Positions 63,101 through 64,000 of a stretch of DNA of 64,000 bases are shown here, piece by piece. This stretch comes from Parus major. Lineage: Eukaryota; Chordata; Aves; Passeriformes; Paridae. Where the stretch lies: NCBI RefSeq assembly GCF_001522545.3, contig NC_031768.1, forward strand, positions 84,006,457-84,070,456. Direction: 5' to 3'. The notes under the pieces are model-generated. The model was not told the DNA's origin, made no database searches, and saw nothing but the letters and a program-made list of their open reading frames with translations. The position numbers and the translations under genes were made by a program. Position 1 is the stretch's first letter. Every line of letters begins with the position of its first letter.

Positions 63101-64000
63101 TATTTCTTGCTTTTCCCAGATATTCCCCATAAATTACCTTCTAAAGCAGGTTGTGAAAATAAGCCTCGCTCCTCACTAAACTCAGCCTTTTAGCTCTGTG
63201 CAGTGCCCCTCTCCTGTGCTTTTCTGGATAAAAAAAAAATCTGTCTGGGGCTGGAAATGGCCTCAAATGAGCCAATTTGAAATGGGAAAATCCCAGTTAA
63301 GGCAGATTTTTAATTATTAAATTTTCTGTTAATATATGGAAGGTCAGTGGAACTGACCCAGTTTTCAGGAAGCTCTGAGCAATTTCACCTGATCTTATAT
63401 TTTAGCACTAAATCCATATTTATTAAAGGATTTAGCAGACAGGTCAGAAGCAGCTAAATCTCTGATTCTGCATCACATGAATGCTAAAGAAAAATCTGCA
63501 TTGCTCTTTTCTAAGCTGGAAAGCCTTAAATTGTTGTCAAGTCAATTTGAGGATATGTGGGGGGATAGGAGTAAACATGTAAAAATGGATTTGCTAAAAA
63601 TGAAGCACAAATTAACATCATTATCCCTTTCCGAACTCCAGTCTTTAATGTAATGTGAAAATAATATGAAATTCTGGATGGTGGCGTTTCCTGTGTTGGA
63701 GGCTCCTGTGTCTGTTCCATCAATTAAAAAGGGCCATGAACAAAGCACTGCACTGGTAGGTTAGTGTTTGATAGGTTTCTTTTCCCACTTTTCTTCTGAA
63801 ATATCAAAGGCAACATAGCAGACTTTTTGTTCTTAAAGGGACAGATTTATGTCAGTTTTTAGCAGTATATGCAAAAAAAAAATAAAAAGAGAAGTAGGTA
63901 CAAGTTTTTTATTTGTATGAGTAATTGCTTTAGTATTCTAACTTCTAAAGTGCTGTTAATGGACTGTGACCTCATTAGACCTGGCTCAGTGCAAATGCAG

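Larger units (their letters stand above)
52622..64000 (+). other. Intron, 5' part (downstream of the EGF4-5 exon)
   Basis: The donor gtaacg at 52622 opens an intron of at least 11.4 kb. I looked for the cysteine-rich EGF6 exon in all + frames by eye and saw none, so it should lie beyond the window. Contents: a TAGA microsatellite (54610-54657), a CA tract (57439-57462) and a sense CR1 (about 59950-60133). The rest is AT-rich with many short meaningless ORFs. Confidence 0.88.

Noticed and set aside
52622..64000. Search for the EGF6 exon, and the terminal 'gcag' at 63997-64000 as an acceptor
   Set aside because: No cysteine-rich frame with EGF spacing was found. The final 'gcag' has a poor pyrimidine tract and nothing follows it to test.
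1..64000. miR-708, known from a TENM4 intron
   Set aside because: I scanned for its mature sequence by eye and did not find it; it belongs to an intron farther upstream.
1..64000. CRISPR arrays, operons, prophages, tRNA or rRNA genes
   Set aside because: None seen. The window is animal intronic and exonic DNA.

Overview
The window is a stretch of vertebrate nuclear genome, almost certainly avian. The evidence for a bird is at least seven 5'-truncated CR1 LINE copies with the typical 3' end (TGATTCTGTGATTCTA-like), plus one longer interspersed repeat that I associate with neoavian genomes. Single-copy sequence is AT-rich, exons are short, and introns run from 4 to over 18 kb. Nothing prokaryotic, plasmid-like or viral is present beyond these fossil transposable elements.

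The only gene I can support is a teneurin, on the + strand. The window cuts through its middle: six internal coding exons (13610-13780, 18564-18778, 24190-24400, 42800-42901, 48001-48195, 52421-52621), together 1095 bp or 365 codons. All have GT-AG borders and join in one open frame. The protein matches teneurin-4 (TENM4) better than TENM1-3 as I remember those sequences, for example [46 protein letters not shown] and [16 protein letters not shown]. The first exon begins at the outer edge of the transmembrane helix. The next two encode the juxtamembrane linker. The last three encode EGF-like repeats 1 to 5. The start codon, cytoplasmic domain and most of the transmembrane helix lie before the window. 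EGF6-8, the FN-plug/beta-propeller/YD-barrel body and the C-terminus lie after it.

Layout: 1-13609 is the 3' part of a long intron with two CR1s, a GC-richer patch and a perfect CArG box. 13610-24400 holds three exons in 4.8 and 5.4 kb introns; the first of these introns has a near-perfect RFX X-box inside the longest gap-free non-exonic ORF, and the second has an LTR-like repeat and a CR1. 24401-42799 is an 18.4 kb intron with a CTTT microsatellite beside a 225-base run of N, a G-quadruplex motif, two perfect hairpins and a CR1. 42800-52621 holds the EGF exons; the intron after EGF1 contains the densest CpG patch of the window, next to a TATA-containing palindrome. 52622-64000 is intron with a CR1 and microsatellites.

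The best biological signals are the two EGF repeats that each lack one cysteine (Tyr in EGF2, Phe in EGF5), the teneurin signature for disulfide-linked dimers, and the fully symmetric 1-1 phase of the EGF exons. I find no convincing undescribed system. The most testable unexplained items are the promoter-like patch at 44045-44470, the X-box region at 15700-16275 and the G-quadruplex at 35621-35640.
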